The notes: a model not told the origin generated them from the letters alone. A DNA stretch of 5,291 bases from an uncultured bacterium (GCA_903854645.1 CAINWY010000050.1:1-5291), one strand, 5' to 3'; positions 1-5,291 are shown, counted from the first letter of the stretch. Made by a program: numbers and translations.

Positions 1-336
1 CACAGGTATGACAAGTATAGGGGAGCCCAATGATAATATCTCTAATAGATTTATTTCTTCTAGGAATGATTCATATAGTAATAGTCCCAATTTCCGTCCC
101 AAATAAGGGGAGTGATAATACTTGAGCTTCCATATGGCTTTTTTTACGAGTGGGTCTCTATAATCGTATAAGGCAAGTATCCTTTCCTCGGTGGGTCTTT
201 CGGCAAGTCGTATGCTATATATGCAATTTTCACACAAGATTTCACCCTTTTCATTGCATCCAATGCATCTAGTAGAGAACAATATCTCCAAGAAGAAATT
301 GATACCAGTTTTGATTTTATAAATAGTCTTTTCCAC
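1..336 (-). CDS. comF: ComF-family phosphoribosyltransferase-like competence protein (partial, 3' end off window)
   Basis: Reading the minus strand from GTG at 336 gives 112 uninterrupted codons to the window edge. Residues 24-38 contain C24xxC27 and C35xxC38, the N-terminal zinc finger of ComF proteins. Residues 55-88 (ALYDYRDPLVKKAIWKLKYY, then a GRKLGLLL stretch) match the conserved family segment in which a Tyr/Pro-Leu motif precedes a Leu-Lys-Tyr helix. The visible end, ILVIPV, is the strand expected just before the phosphoribosyltransferase domain, which lies outside the window. In Bacillus and Haemophilus, ComF homologues are cytoplasmic and needed for natural transformation, acting with the DNA-uptake machinery on incoming single-stranded DNA. 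An in-frame TAA two codons upstream (340-342) rules out a longer N-terminus, and GTG is the only plausible start. No clear SD precedes it. It is divergent from pilM with a 42-bp gap. Family assignment is confident; the role in transformation here is inferred. Confidence 0.86.
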   Translation of the reverse strand, partial: MEKTIYKIKTGINFFLEILFSTRCIGCNEKGEILCENCIYSIRLAERPTEERILALYDYRDPLVKKAIWKLKYYHSPYLGRKLGLLLYESFLEEINLLEILSLGSPILVIPV

Positions 337-347
337 TTCTTAATTTT

Positions 348-353
348 ACTATA
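348..353 (-). promoter_or_regulatory. possible -10 box for comF
   Basis: On the minus strand this reads TATAGT, five of six matches to the -10 consensus, ending 11 nt before the comF GTG. No convincing -35 element lies at the right distance. In DNA this A/T-rich a match can arise by chance, so support is mainly positional: it is inside the short divergent gap and matches the spacing of the other two -10-like boxes in the window. The predicted transcript would have only a few untranslated bases. Confidence 0.25.
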
Positions 354-357
354 TATG

Positions 358-366
358 TGTTATACT
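358..366 (+). promoter_or_regulatory. extended -10 promoter element for the pil operon
   Basis: The sequence TGTTATACT is an extended -10 (TGn followed by TATACT, five of six to TATAAT). The best -35 candidate, TTCTTA at 337-342 with an 18-bp spacer, matches TTGACA poorly, as is common when an extended -10 is present. Transcription would begin around 372-375, only 4-7 nt before the ATG at 379. This argues against the upstream ATG at 355, which would lie before the transcript start. The box is 7 bp from the putative comF -10 on the other strand, so the two promoters would compete for polymerase. Confidence 0.45.
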
Positions 367-374
367 AGAAAGAG
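367..374 (+). promoter_or_regulatory. purine-rich possible ribosome binding site of pilM
   Basis: AGAAAGAG lies 4 nt before the ATG at 379 and is the only SD-like tract at a plausible distance from any start within the pil operon. It supports 379 rather than 355 as the pilM start. If the -10 at 361-366 is the real promoter, the transcript would begin inside or just after this tract and the SD would be partly or wholly lost, so the two readings conflict. Confidence 0.35.
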
Positions 375-378
375 TATT

Positions 379-1527
379 ATGGATAATTCACTAAAGAATA
401 TAATTTCATCCGGAATTTCTAGTCTAGCTAATATTTTTAGTTCAGATAAATCATCAACTAGTATACTAGGAATAGATATCGGTTCTTCTGCTATTAAAGT
501 AGTTCAATTAAAAAAGAAAGATGGGAAGGCAATTTTAGAAACTTACGGAGCTATATCACTTGGACCATATGGTAATGCAGATATAGGCACAGTCACAAAT
601 TTACAGACAGACGATGTAGTAAAAGCCCTTTTAGATGTGATGCGCGAATCCAATGTAACTATCAAGAATGGTATTATAGCCATTCCTTCTTCTTCGAGTT
701 TAATTTTCACACTAACATTGCCGGATAAAATTTCTGAGGATAAATTTCCAAGTGTTATTCCTATCGAAGCCCGCAAATACATTCCTGTGCCTATAACGGA
801 GGTCACTTTGGATTGGTTTGTTTTACCAAAAGGTTCAGAATCTACAGAAAACAATATCATGAGCCCAGCAGAGAAGTCACTTGTTCCTGAGAACAAGACC
901 GAAGTTCTAGTTGTTGCAATACACAATGATATACTCACTCGCTATCAAGAGATTCTAAAGAAAACAGAGCTACACTCTGATTCATTTGAGATGGAAATTT
1001 TCAGTAATATCAGATCTTCCTTCTCTCACGACCTGGCTCCTGTATTAATGATGGACTTTGGTGCTTCAAAAACAAAGCTTTCAATAATTGAAGAGGGGGT
1101 TGTTCACGTTTTTCATATTGTAAATAGAGGAGGAGCAGATATAACTAAAAATATTGCATCATCTCTAAGTATATCTTTTACAGAAGCAGAAAAAGTGAAG
1201 AGAAATGTAGGTTTGGATTTGAATAGCAACCCAGAAGTTGCAGATATTATTCGTTTATCAGTAGAATATATTTTATCCGATGCAAATGGTGTTGTGTTTG
1301 CTTATCAGAAGAAGTATAATAAAAATGTAAGTAAAGTAATTTTAACTGGAGGTGGTTCACTTATAAAAGGCCTCAAAGAAAAAACAGCAGAGAATTTTCA
1401 CACCGAAGTAGTATACAGTAATCCTTTCTTCAAAACTGAAGCCCCAGCATTCCTCACTCCCATATTAGAAATTAGTGGACCAGAGTTTAGTGTTGCAGTA
1501 GGTTTAGCATTACGACAATTTTTATAA
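379..1527 (+). CDS. pilM: type IV pilus assembly protein PilM (actin-like)
   Basis: This cytoplasmic actin-fold protein binds the PilN N-terminus and links the membrane alignment complex to the motor. Counting from ATG 379 (382 aa), the phosphate-1 loop GIDIGSSAIK is at residues 31-40 and is followed by the VVQLKKKDGK strand. EARKYIPVPI at 130-139 is the PilM-type helix and loop. The phosphate-2 strand DFGASKTKLSI is at 226-236, NRGGADIT at 249-256 is typical of the family, and TGGGSLIKGL at 323-332 is the adenosine loop. Residues 1-22 look like an amphipathic helix with no signal peptide. An in-frame ATG at 355 would add eight residues (MCYTRKSI), but it lies upstream of the likely -10 box and has no SD, so I prefer 379. 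It is the first gene of the operon, 7 nt before the pilN-like gene. Length is slightly above the usual roughly 350 aa, with a polar loop at about residues 150-174. Confidence 0.93.
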   Translation: MDNSLKNIISSGISSLANIFSSDKSSTSILGIDIGSSAIKVVQLKKKDGKAILETYGAISLGPYGNADIGTVTNLQTDDVVKALLDVMRESNVTIKNGIIAIPSSSSLIFTLTLPDKISEDKFPSVIPIEARKYIPVPITEVTLDWFVLPKGSESTENNIMSPAEKSLVPENKTEVLVVAIHNDILTRYQEILKKTELHSDSFEMEIFSNIRSSFSHDLAPVLMMDFGASKTKLSIIEEGVVHVFHIVNRGGADITKNIASSLSISFTEAEKVKRNVGLDLNSNPEVADIIRLSVEYILSDANGVVFAYQKKYNKNVSKVILTGGGSLIKGLKEKTAENFHTEVVYSNPFFKTEAPAFLTPILEISGPEFSVAVGLALRQFL

Positions 1528-1534
1528 TTAAATT

Positions 1535-2254
1535 ATGGAGAATTCCTTTCAAACATCATTTATACCAAAGAAACCTATCCTAGTAGGTAATACTTCTAGT
1601 ACTGCTGCTACCTCAAATACAACAAGTATATTGATGGTTGTTACTGTTTTTATTTTTGTTATTATGTTGGCGGCAGCTGGTGGTCTTTATTTCTATAAAG
1701 ATCTTGTCCTAACTAAAAACAAGCAAGAGCTTTCTGCAAATCTACTTAAAATTAAAGATAGTTTTCAAAAGGATACCATTGCAGAGCTTGAACTATATGA
1801 CAAGCGTACCTCCGCGGCAAAGGATGTTTTGACTAAGCATGTAGTTCTATCTCCATTGTTTGAAGCGATAAATACTCTCACCCTGACGACTATTCAATAC
1901 ACCAAATTTGAGCACTCCACAGTCAAAGATGTTTTCTCTGTGAAGATGTCTGGTATCGCTCGTGACTACAAGTCTATAGCTCTTCAGGCAGATGTTTTCA
2001 ATTCCGATAAAGGTAAAATGTTCAAAGATGTAATTTTTTCTAATTTGACCAAGAACAAAAACAATTATGTAACATTCGAAGTTGGATTCACCGTCAATCC
2101 AGGATTCCTTTCTTATTCAAGTAATATTACAAATGTTAAACCAACTGCAAATTCTAATCCTTTAAATAATACAGGTGATGGTACTCAAGCTCCTAATCCA
2201 AATCAAGCTGTAAATACTGCGCAACAATTACCAGGGTCAAATAATATTCAATAA
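1535..2254 (+). CDS. pilN: PilN-like type IV pilus inner-membrane alignment protein
   Basis: This bitopic membrane protein has a short cytoplasmic N-terminus and an extracytoplasmic domain. Residues 8-14 read SFIPKKP, in the position where classical PilN carries its PilM-binding INLLP motif. The transmembrane helix is at about 32-54. A coiled-coil-like helical stretch follows at about 58-100. A PilN-type ferredoxin-like domain runs from about 103 to 190: LFEAINTLTLTTIQYTKFEH, then KMSGIARDYKSIALQADVF, then a FEVGFTV strand. Residues 193-239 form a low-complexity tail rich in Asn, Pro, Thr and Gln, likely disordered. It begins 7 nt after pilM with no SD. The family call rests on position, topology and the weakly conserved domain pattern; overall similarity to proteobacterial PilN is low. 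It would heterodimerise with the downstream PilO-like protein. Confidence 0.8.
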   Translation: MENSFQTSFIPKKPILVGNTSSTAATSNTTSILMVVTVFIFVIMLAAAGGLYFYKDLVLTKNKQELSANLLKIKDSFQKDTIAELELYDKRTSAAKDVLTKHVVLSPLFEAINTLTLTTIQYTKFEHSTVKDVFSVKMSGIARDYKSIALQADVFNSDKGKMFKDVIFSNLTKNKNNYVTFEVGFTVNPGFLSYSSNITNVKPTANSNPLNNTGDGTQAPNPNQAVNTAQQLPGSNNIQ

Positions 2255-2256
2255 TT

Positions 2257-2847
2257 ATGAAACTTATTCTACCTATACTTCTAATATTAGCCTCAGTACT
2301 CATTTTCATTTTTGGTGTGAATCGATTTTATAACGATGTTGTAGGATTGAGGTCCGAAATTGATATTTATAATACAGCACTTGATAATTCCACAAATTTA
2401 CAAAAGACTCAAGAGTCTCTCTTGAAATCTTATAATGCAATTTCACAAGCTGACAAGGATAGACTAGAAGGCTTTCTCCCAAATTCTGTTAATAATATTC
2501 AATTTATTTTGGAGATTGAGCGTATCGCCAGTTTGCACAGTATGCCTATAAAGGATATTAAATTTGAAAATATAAAGAAAGATACAACGGCAACGGACAG
2601 CAAGATAATAGTTTCAGATTCCGCCATAGATAATCGTAAATATAGTGTATTCCCATTAGAATTCACAACAGAAGGAGATTACAATACTTTTATGCTATTT
2701 TTGAAAGATTTAGAGTATAATTTAAGATTAGTAGATGTTAGGTCAGTCTCTTTTTCTGTACCAGAAGATACCGGTAAGGTAATCATAGGTGTTGATCCCA
2801 ATGTTTATCGTTATACATTAAAAGTAGAAACTTATTGGCTCAAATAA
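2257..2847 (+). CDS. pilO: PilO-like type IV pilus inner-membrane alignment protein
   Basis: This is the partner of PilN in the alignment complex, anchored by one N-terminal helix with the rest outside the membrane. The transmembrane segment is at about residues 3-21 and almost no cytoplasmic tail precedes it. Residues 25-70 form a predicted coiled coil. FLPNSVNN at 73-80, followed by a helix ending ASLHSMPIKDIKF at about 91-103, matches the PilO pattern of an LP turn, a helix and a first ferredoxin-fold strand. Residues 127-169 (YSVFPLEFTTEGDYNTFMLF, a helix, then LRLVDVRSVSF) give the second beta-alpha-beta half, ending in a terminal strand YRYTLKVETYWLK. At 196 aa it is close to the family's usual length of about 200. 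The start is 2 nt after the PilN stop (TAA-TT-ATG) with no SD, so translational coupling is likely. Confidence 0.83.
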   Translation: MKLILPILLILASVLIFIFGVNRFYNDVVGLRSEIDIYNTALDNSTNLQKTQESLLKSYNAISQADKDRLEGFLPNSVNNIQFILEIERIASLHSMPIKDIKFENIKKDTTATDSKIIVSDSAIDNRKYSVFPLEFTTEGDYNTFMLFLKDLEYNLRLVDVRSVSFSVPEDTGKVIIGVDPNVYRYTLKVETYWLK

Positions 2848-2850
2848 TTT

Positions 2851-3489
2851 ATGCATAAGAAATATAATAAATTTTTAGTAATATCATTTGCAATAGTTTT
2901 AGTACTTGGTGTATATTCCTATTTCTATAATGACTTTGTAGGGAGTGTTTATTCTGCAGATAGTTCACTCACTTCATCTTTGGGCACGAATGCACCGATA
3001 GGGACCAGTGATACTAGCCAGCAAGCAGCAGATGATACTGCATTTCTTATGAAGCTGAAATCTCTCACTGTAATTAAAGTTGATACATCACTATTAAAAC
3101 AGCAAGGTTTTATGTTATTAGTTGATAATAATATACCATTAGAGCCAGCTCTTTATGGACGTACCAACCCATTCTCTCCTACAAGCAATTCATCGGTATC
3201 AAATTTACCTACCTTTACTGTTAAATCTAATTCTGTATCAGCAATTACAAATAAAACTGCAGTATTAAATGGTGTACTCGAAGGTTCAACATCAGATAAT
3301 GTTTATTTTGAATATGGGACTACTAATGCCCTAGGCAAGATAACTCCTAAAACCAGTACATCATTAATAGGTAATTTTAGCGCAGTTCTTTCTGGATTAA
3401 CCTCAAAAACTACTTATTATTATCATGCTGTGGCAAATGTAAATGGAATTATAGTTTTTGGTGACTTGCTTACATTTACAACAAATTAA
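2851..3489 (+). CDS. PilP-position membrane-anchored protein with GRTNPF motif and C-terminal fibronectin-III-like domain
   Basis: I do not recognise a named gene. Residues 8-25 form a hydrophobic anchor or uncleaved signal. There is no cysteine anywhere in the protein, so no lipobox, unlike classical PilP lipoproteins. Residues 36-62 are a Ser/Thr-rich linker. Residues 64-110 contain LKSLTVIKVDTSLLKQQGF, then GRTNPFSP at 103-110. I associate this arrangement with hypothetical proteins beside pilO in Patescibacteria, and the NPF turn recalls the start of the PilP domain. Residues 120-211 are an Fn3-like beta sandwich: TAVLNGVLEG, VYFEYGTT, the hallmark LSGLTSKTTYYYHAVA, and a final LLTFTT strand. 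It sits between pilO (3-nt gap) and pilB (2-nt gap). Inferred role: an outer extension of the PilMNO complex with an exposed binding module. The Fn3 call is strong; the PilP equivalence is tentative. Confidence 0.72.
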   Translation: MHKKYNKFLVISFAIVLVLGVYSYFYNDFVGSVYSADSSLTSSLGTNAPIGTSDTSQQAADDTAFLMKLKSLTVIKVDTSLLKQQGFMLLVDNNIPLEPALYGRTNPFSPTSNSSVSNLPTFTVKSNSVSAITNKTAVLNGVLEGSTSDNVYFEYGTTNALGKITPKTSTSLIGNFSAVLSGLTSKTTYYYHAVANVNGIIVFGDLLTFTTN

Positions 3490-3491
3490 TT

Positions 3492-5213
3492 ATGATGTTA
3501 TTAGAAGAATTGGTAAAACATGGTCTTATCAGAGAAGATCAAGTTCCCGAAATAGTAAAAACAGCGGAAGATAAATACAAGGGAGATATAGACCAGGCTC
3601 TTATTAGTTTCAATATCAAAGAAGAGACTATCCTAGACTTGAAATCTACTATGTATAATATTCCCTCCAAGAATGTAGATGCGAGTATGGTTACATCATC
3701 TACCCTGAAAATAATTCCAGAAGATACGGCGAGAACATATCAATTTCTTTCTATAGGAGTTATAAATGATGTAATAGAAATAGGAATTGTAGATCCAGAG
3801 AATGTACAAGCCATTGATGTTTTGACTTTTATTACAGCGAAATTGGACAAGCCATTCAAATTATATTTAATTAGCAAAAGTAATTTTAATAGTTTAATAG
3901 AAAAATATGATGTACTAGGAAGTGAAGTTGATTCAGCTCTTTCAGAGCTTGATCAAGATGTTACTTTTAATGTAGATGAAACTAAGGATGATAAAAAAGA
4001 TTCTAAGGGAGGCAAAGTGGAAGATAAGATTACAGAAGATGCCCCTATTATTAAAATTGTTGCAGTTATACTTAGGCATGCAGTTGAAGGTAATGCTTCA
4101 GATATTCACATAGAGAATTCAGGCGACAAGATTAAAGTTCGATTCAGAGTGGATGGAGTATTACACACCTCACTAGTACTACCTATAGCTGTATACAATG
4201 GAGTAGTTGCTCGTATTAAAATACTTTCAAAATTAAGACTAGACGAGAAAAGAAAGCCACAGGATGGAGGATTTTCTGCAAAAATAGAAGGACGCAAGAT
4301 TGATTATCGTGTTTCTACAATGCCTGCTTTCTATGGGGAAAAGATTGTTATGCGTATATTGGACTCCCAGAGAGGAGTTAAGCCATTAAACGACCTTAAT
4401 CTATCCGAAGATAATATGGTTCTTGTCAGGGAAGCATTGGCTCGACCTTATGGACTTATATTAATTACTGGTCCTACTGGTTCAGGAAAGACAACCAGTC
4501 TCTATTCGATGCTAAATGAGCTTGACCACGAAAAGGAAAACATTGTTTCCCTAGAGGATCCAGTTGAATATCATATCGATGGTATAAATCAATCCCAGGT
4601 TGCCCCCGAGATAGGATATACCTTTGCTTCGGGACTTCGTTCTATTTTAAGACAAGACCCAAATATAATATTCGTAGGAGAGATTCGTGATAAAGAGACT
4701 GCCGAGCTCGCTATTCAAGCGGCTCTTACTGGTCACCTCGTATTCTCTACATTACACACGAATAGCGCAGTGGGAGCAATTCCTCGTCTTATAGATATGG
4801 GTATTGATCCTTATTTGATAGCACCTACTTTGGTTCTTTGTATTGCGCAGCGTCTTGCCCGTAAAATTCACCCAAATTCTAAACAAAAAATACCTATTAA
4901 TGAGGCGACAAGAGCGATGCTAGACAAACACTTCCTAGGGTTACCAAAGGAATATTTAGACAAACTTCATATTAATGATTTTGTTTACGAGGCTGTCTCT
5001 TCGCCAGAGTGCCCCTCTGGTATGTTGGGCCGTATTCCAGTATATGAAATGTTTAAAATTGACCGAGAAATGCAAGAAATAATTCTTAAAAAGCCACAAG
5101 AGCAAGAGATTTTCAAACTAGCTCGTTCTCGTGGAATGATAACTATCCGTGAAGATGCTATTATTAAAAGTATGGATGGATTAATACCATTCCAAGAGGT
5201 GTATAATTTTTAG
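3492..5213 (+). CDS. pilB: type IV pilus extension ATPase PilB (GspE/PulE family)
   Basis: This cytoplasmic hexameric AAA+-like secretion ATPase hydrolyses ATP to drive pilin polymerisation through the platform protein. Domains in order: an N-terminal GspE/MshE-type domain at about residues 1-145; a charged Asp/Lys-rich linker at about 155-182; the N2 domain opening with the family signature ASDIHIE at 202-208; Walker A GPTGSGKTT at 327-335; an Asp box around LEDPVEY at 354-360; Walker B IIFVGEIRD at 392-400 with catalytic Glu397; and a His box TGHLVFSTLHTN at 413-424. The C-terminal zinc tetracysteine motif is degraded: the first CxxC is replaced by HPNS (460-463) and only Cys507 remains of the second pair. 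At 573 aa it is full length for PilB. Full catalytic motifs plus the N-terminal domain favour PilB over the shorter retraction ATPase PilT. It starts at tandem ATGs 2 nt after the previous stop; the first is used here, but the second (3495) is equally possible. Confidence 0.95.
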   Translation: MMLLEELVKHGLIREDQVPEIVKTAEDKYKGDIDQALISFNIKEETILDLKSTMYNIPSKNVDASMVTSSTLKIIPEDTARTYQFLSIGVINDVIEIGIVDPENVQAIDVLTFITAKLDKPFKLYLISKSNFNSLIEKYDVLGSEVDSALSELDQDVTFNVDETKDDKKDSKGGKVEDKITEDAPIIKIVAVILRHAVEGNASDIHIENSGDKIKVRFRVDGVLHTSLVLPIAVYNGVVARIKILSKLRLDEKRKPQDGGFSAKIEGRKIDYRVSTMPAFYGEKIVMRILDSQRGVKPLNDLNLSEDNMVLVREALARPYGLILITGPTGSGKTTSLYSMLNELDHEKENIVSLEDPVEYHIDGINQSQVAPEIGYTFASGLRSILRQDPNIIFVGEIRDKETAELAIQAALTGHLVFSTLHTNSAVGAIPRLIDMGIDPYLIAPTLVLCIAQRLARKIHPNSKQKIPINEATRAMLDKHFLGLPKEYLDKLHINDFVYEAVSSPECPSGMLGRIPVYEMFKIDREMQEIILKKPQEQEIFKLARSRGMITIREDAIIKSMDGLIPFQEVYNF

Positions 5214-5243
5214 TTGATTGTAGGAGAAGATTTATAATTGTAT

Positions 5244-5249
5244 TATAAT
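5244..5249 (+). promoter_or_regulatory. perfect -10 box (TATAAT) upstream of the response regulator start
   Basis: TATAAT ends 8 nt before the ATG at 5258, which places the expected transcription start at about 5255-5258 and implies a leaderless or nearly leaderless mRNA. A second TATAAT lies at 5233-5238. The best -35 candidate, TTGATT at 5214-5219, is 13 bp from the upstream box and 24 bp from this one, so neither pair has normal spacing. No hairpin terminator separates it from pilB, so read-through from the pil operon is also possible. Confidence 0.4.
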
Positions 5250-5257
5250 ATAAGAGT

Positions 5258-5291
5258 ATGGAAACAAATAAAAAAATTTTTATTATTGATG
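5258..5291 (+). CDS. probable response regulator receiver domain, N-terminal fragment (runs off window)
   Basis: ATG at 5258 opens a frame of 11 complete codons, METNKKIFIID, followed by a G that starts the next codon. A short polar start, then Lys-Lys, a hydrophobic beta strand and Asp at the window end, is the usual opening of a CheY-like receiver domain, where the strand leads into the acidic Asp/Glu pair. The frame is closed upstream by TAA at 5246-5248, so 5258 is its first ATG. It follows pilB by 44 bp on the same strand. In Patescibacteria I recall response regulators near pil genes, where one could control pilus activity or expression. Only 11 residues are visible, so this is a suggestion based on pattern. 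Confidence 0.5.
   Translation, partial: METNKKIFIID

Noticed and set aside
543..938. Open frame on the minus strand inside pilM (131 codons)
   Set aside because: It lies entirely within the confidently assigned pilM, has no recognisable domain and no RBS, and its composition is that of a reverse-strand shadow.
4106..4297. Open frame on the minus strand inside pilB (63 codons)
   Set aside because: It lies opposite the conserved N2 domain of pilB, shows no family features and has no start signal, so it is a chance frame.
3492..5213. Retraction ATPase PilT instead of PilB
   Set aside because: PilT is about 350 aa and lacks the GspE-type N-terminal domain and ASDIHIE-preceding linker arrangement seen here. 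The 573-aa length and N-terminal domain fit PilB.
379..5213. Alternative genetic code (TGA as glycine)
   Set aside because: There are no in-frame TGA codons in any of the five complete genes, glycine is encoded by normal GGN codons, and stops are TAA or TAG. The sample is small, but the standard bacterial code explains everything seen.
5223..5230. Strong SD-like GGAGAAGA after pilB
   Set aside because: It is 27 nt from the ATG at 5258, too far to act as its SD. No ATG or GTG lies at normal distance, and the TTG at 5238 is in a different frame giving an unconvincing peptide.
5211..5257. Intrinsic terminator after pilB
   Set aside because: The 44-bp gap is A/T-rich but has no GC-rich stem followed by a U-tract, so I see no terminator.
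1..5291. CRISPR arrays, tRNAs, insertion sequences or long repeats
   Set aside because: I saw no regularly spaced repeats, tRNA-like cloverleaf segments, transposase motifs or terminal inverted repeats. Nearly all bases are accounted for by coding sequence.

Overview
The window is a compact, AT-rich bacterial segment carrying most of a type IV pilus (T4P) inner-membrane assembly operon, with a divergent competence-type gene on its left edge and the first codons of a response regulator on its right edge. The gene order (pilM, pilN-like, pilO-like, a PilP-position protein, pilB, response regulator), the small non-lipidated PilN/PilO/PilP-like proteins, the FIPKKP and GRTNPF motifs, and the near-zero intergenic spacing all suggest a Patescibacteria (CPR) genome, probably Parcubacteria-like. 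This lineage call is inferred from remembered family patterns, not from a marker gene. All five complete genes end in TAA or TAG and contain no in-frame TGA, so nothing points to the recoded (TGA = Gly) CPR lineages.

Layout: bases 1-336 (minus strand) encode the first 112 codons of a ComF-family protein, with a CxxC/CxxC zinc finger followed by the ComF helix region; its 3' end lies outside the window. A 42-bp divergent intergenic region (337-378) holds two back-to-back -10-like boxes. From 379 to 5213 the plus strand carries five tightly packed genes: pilM (cytoplasmic actin-fold protein), a PilN-like and a PilO-like bitopic membrane protein, a 212-aa PilP-position membrane protein fused to a fibronectin-III-like domain, and pilB (extension ATPase). 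The four internal junctions are 2-7 nt long, all A/T, and have no recognisable Shine-Dalgarno sequence. After pilB, a 44-bp gap contains a perfect TATAAT box 8 nt before an ATG whose 11 visible codons look like the start of a receiver domain.

Functionally, PilM would sit under the membrane and hold the PilN N-terminus. PilN and PilO would pair through their helices and ferredoxin-like domains. The Fn3-bearing protein would extend this alignment complex outward. PilB would power pilin polymerisation from the cytoplasm. ComF next door is consistent with these pili serving DNA uptake, although that link rests on synteny alone. The most unusual points are the Fn3 fusion at the PilP position, loss of most of PilB's zinc-binding tetracysteine motif, the SD-less TAA-TT(T)-ATG junctions, and -10 boxes so close to start codons that leaderless or near-leaderless mRNAs are implied. 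I found no wholly new system here: it is a recognisable T4P operon with lineage-specific modifications.
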